A stretch of 64,000 bases of DNA from Streptomyces spirodelae (GTDB lineage Bacteria; Actinomycetota; Actinomycetes; Streptomycetales; Streptomycetaceae). The stretch lies in assembly GCF_017676385.1 (NCBI RefSeq), contig NZ_JAFFZN010000022.1, forward strand, positions 62,001 through 126,000, in the 5' to 3' direction. Position numbers and translations under genes: made by a program. Below the pieces are notes generated by a model. It saw nothing but the letters and a program-made list of their open reading frames with translations, did no database searches and was not told the DNA's origin. Every line of letters begins with the position of its first letter. The first letter of the stretch is position 1. Of the stretch, positions 63,515 through 64,000 are shown piece after piece.

Positions 63515-64000
63515 TCAGCGCTTGAGATAGGCCAGCACAGCAAGCACTCTGCGGTTGGCGTCCGCCGACGGGCTGATCCCCAGCTTGGCGAAAATGCTCG
63601 CGACATGCTTGGCGACCGCACTCTCGCTCAGGTACAGACAGCTCGCGACGGAGGAGTTCGACCGGCCTTCGGCCATCAGTTCCAGCACATCGCGTTCACG
63701 GGGCGTGAGAGAGCCGATCGTGCCGCGGGCGTCCCCACGGGAGAGCAGCCGTGAGACGACCTGCGGGTCCATCACCGTCCCTCCGGCGGCGACCCGCCGG
63801 ACCGCGTCGAGGAACTGCTCGGTGTGTGTGATCCGGTCCTTGAGCAGATAGCCGACGGCCCCGTCGCCTCCGGCGAGCAGTTCGTTGGCGTACAGGGTCT
63901 CGACGTACTGGGAGAGGACGAGAACGGGCAGACCGGGTCGTCGGCGGCGGGCTTCGAGTGCGGCCTGGAGCCCCTCGTCGGAGTAGGTCGGCGGGAGCCG
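63515..64000 (-). CDS. LuxR/NarL-type response regulator, C-terminal 161 residues
   Basis: The gene runs off the right edge of the window. The visible part begins within the receiver domain (LPPTYSDEGLQAALEARRRR), contains VLVLSQYVETLYANELL and the conserved Lys in GYLLKDR, and ends with a LuxR helix-turn-helix (LTPRERDVLELMAEGRSN). It is clearly related to the regulator at 13,598-14,302, which shares the unusual PPTxxDEG motif after the phospho-Asp. The partner kinase is presumably outside the window. Confidence 0.9.
   Translation of the reverse strand, partial: RLPPTYSDEGLQAALEARRRRPGLPVLVLSQYVETLYANELLAGGDGAVGYLLKDRITHTEQFLDAVRRVAAGGTVMDPQVVSRLLSRGDARGTIGSLTPRERDVLELMAEGRSNSSVASCLYLSESAVAKHVASIFAKLGISPSADANRRVLAVLAYLKR

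Overview
The window is very GC-rich, uses GTG starts freely, and carries long co-directional operons whose genes overlap by 1 to 14 bases. Together with futalosine-pathway menaquinone genes, two nuo clusters and KorAB, this points to a Streptomyces-type actinomycete chromosome core. From memory, the gene order resembles the S. coelicolor SCO4550-SCO4615 stretch; no search was possible here.

Layout. 1-1,657: the tail of yajQ, a repeat-rich gap, a YccF-type membrane protein and the HtpX protease. 1,824-11,917 (minus strand): a second, partial complex I cluster (nuoA2 B2 C2 H2 I2 J2 K2 L2 M2 N2) with no nuoD, E, F or G. 12,164-17,531 (plus strand): a sensor kinase and LuxR-type response regulator, then korA-korB (2-oxoacid:ferredoxin oxidoreductase). 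17,739-28,849: rarD, an ABC exporter with a LolA-like protein, a long-chain polyprenyl diphosphate synthase, fumarylacetoacetase, recQ, a tandem pair of paralogous lipoproteins and a small cupin. 29,016-45,289 (minus strand): the complete 14-gene nuoA-N operon, with a Rex-type operator just upstream of nuoA and a strong hairpin after nuoN. 46,054-54,556: a secreted NlpC/P60 protease, a MenJ-like prenyl reductase, a large zinc-ribbon membrane protein, the menaquinone genes menG, mqnC and mqnA, and a cold-shock protein.

54,637-62,724: a probable polyol or tetritol utilisation locus. It has an RpiB-type isomerase, a dihydroxyacetone-kinase-family kinase, an FGGY kinase, a 2-hydroxyacid dehydrogenase and a HAD phosphatase in one minus-strand operon, facing a DeoR repressor and an RbtT/DalT-like polyol transporter. 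Candidate DeoR operators lie in both promoter regions. 62,830-64,000: a DUF3224 protein, what looks like the remnant of a WYL regulator, and the C-terminal part of another LuxR-type response regulator.

How it fits together. Much of the window is respiration: two complex I clusters, four steps of menaquinone synthesis or modification (mqnA, mqnC, menG, menJ-like), a prenyl-chain synthase that could supply the quinone tail, redox control by Rex, and a ferredoxin-reducing KorAB next to the partial complex I. The polyol locus is a separate catabolic module with its own regulator. The items most worth a second look are the partial complex I beside KorAB, and the polyol locus with its operator set.
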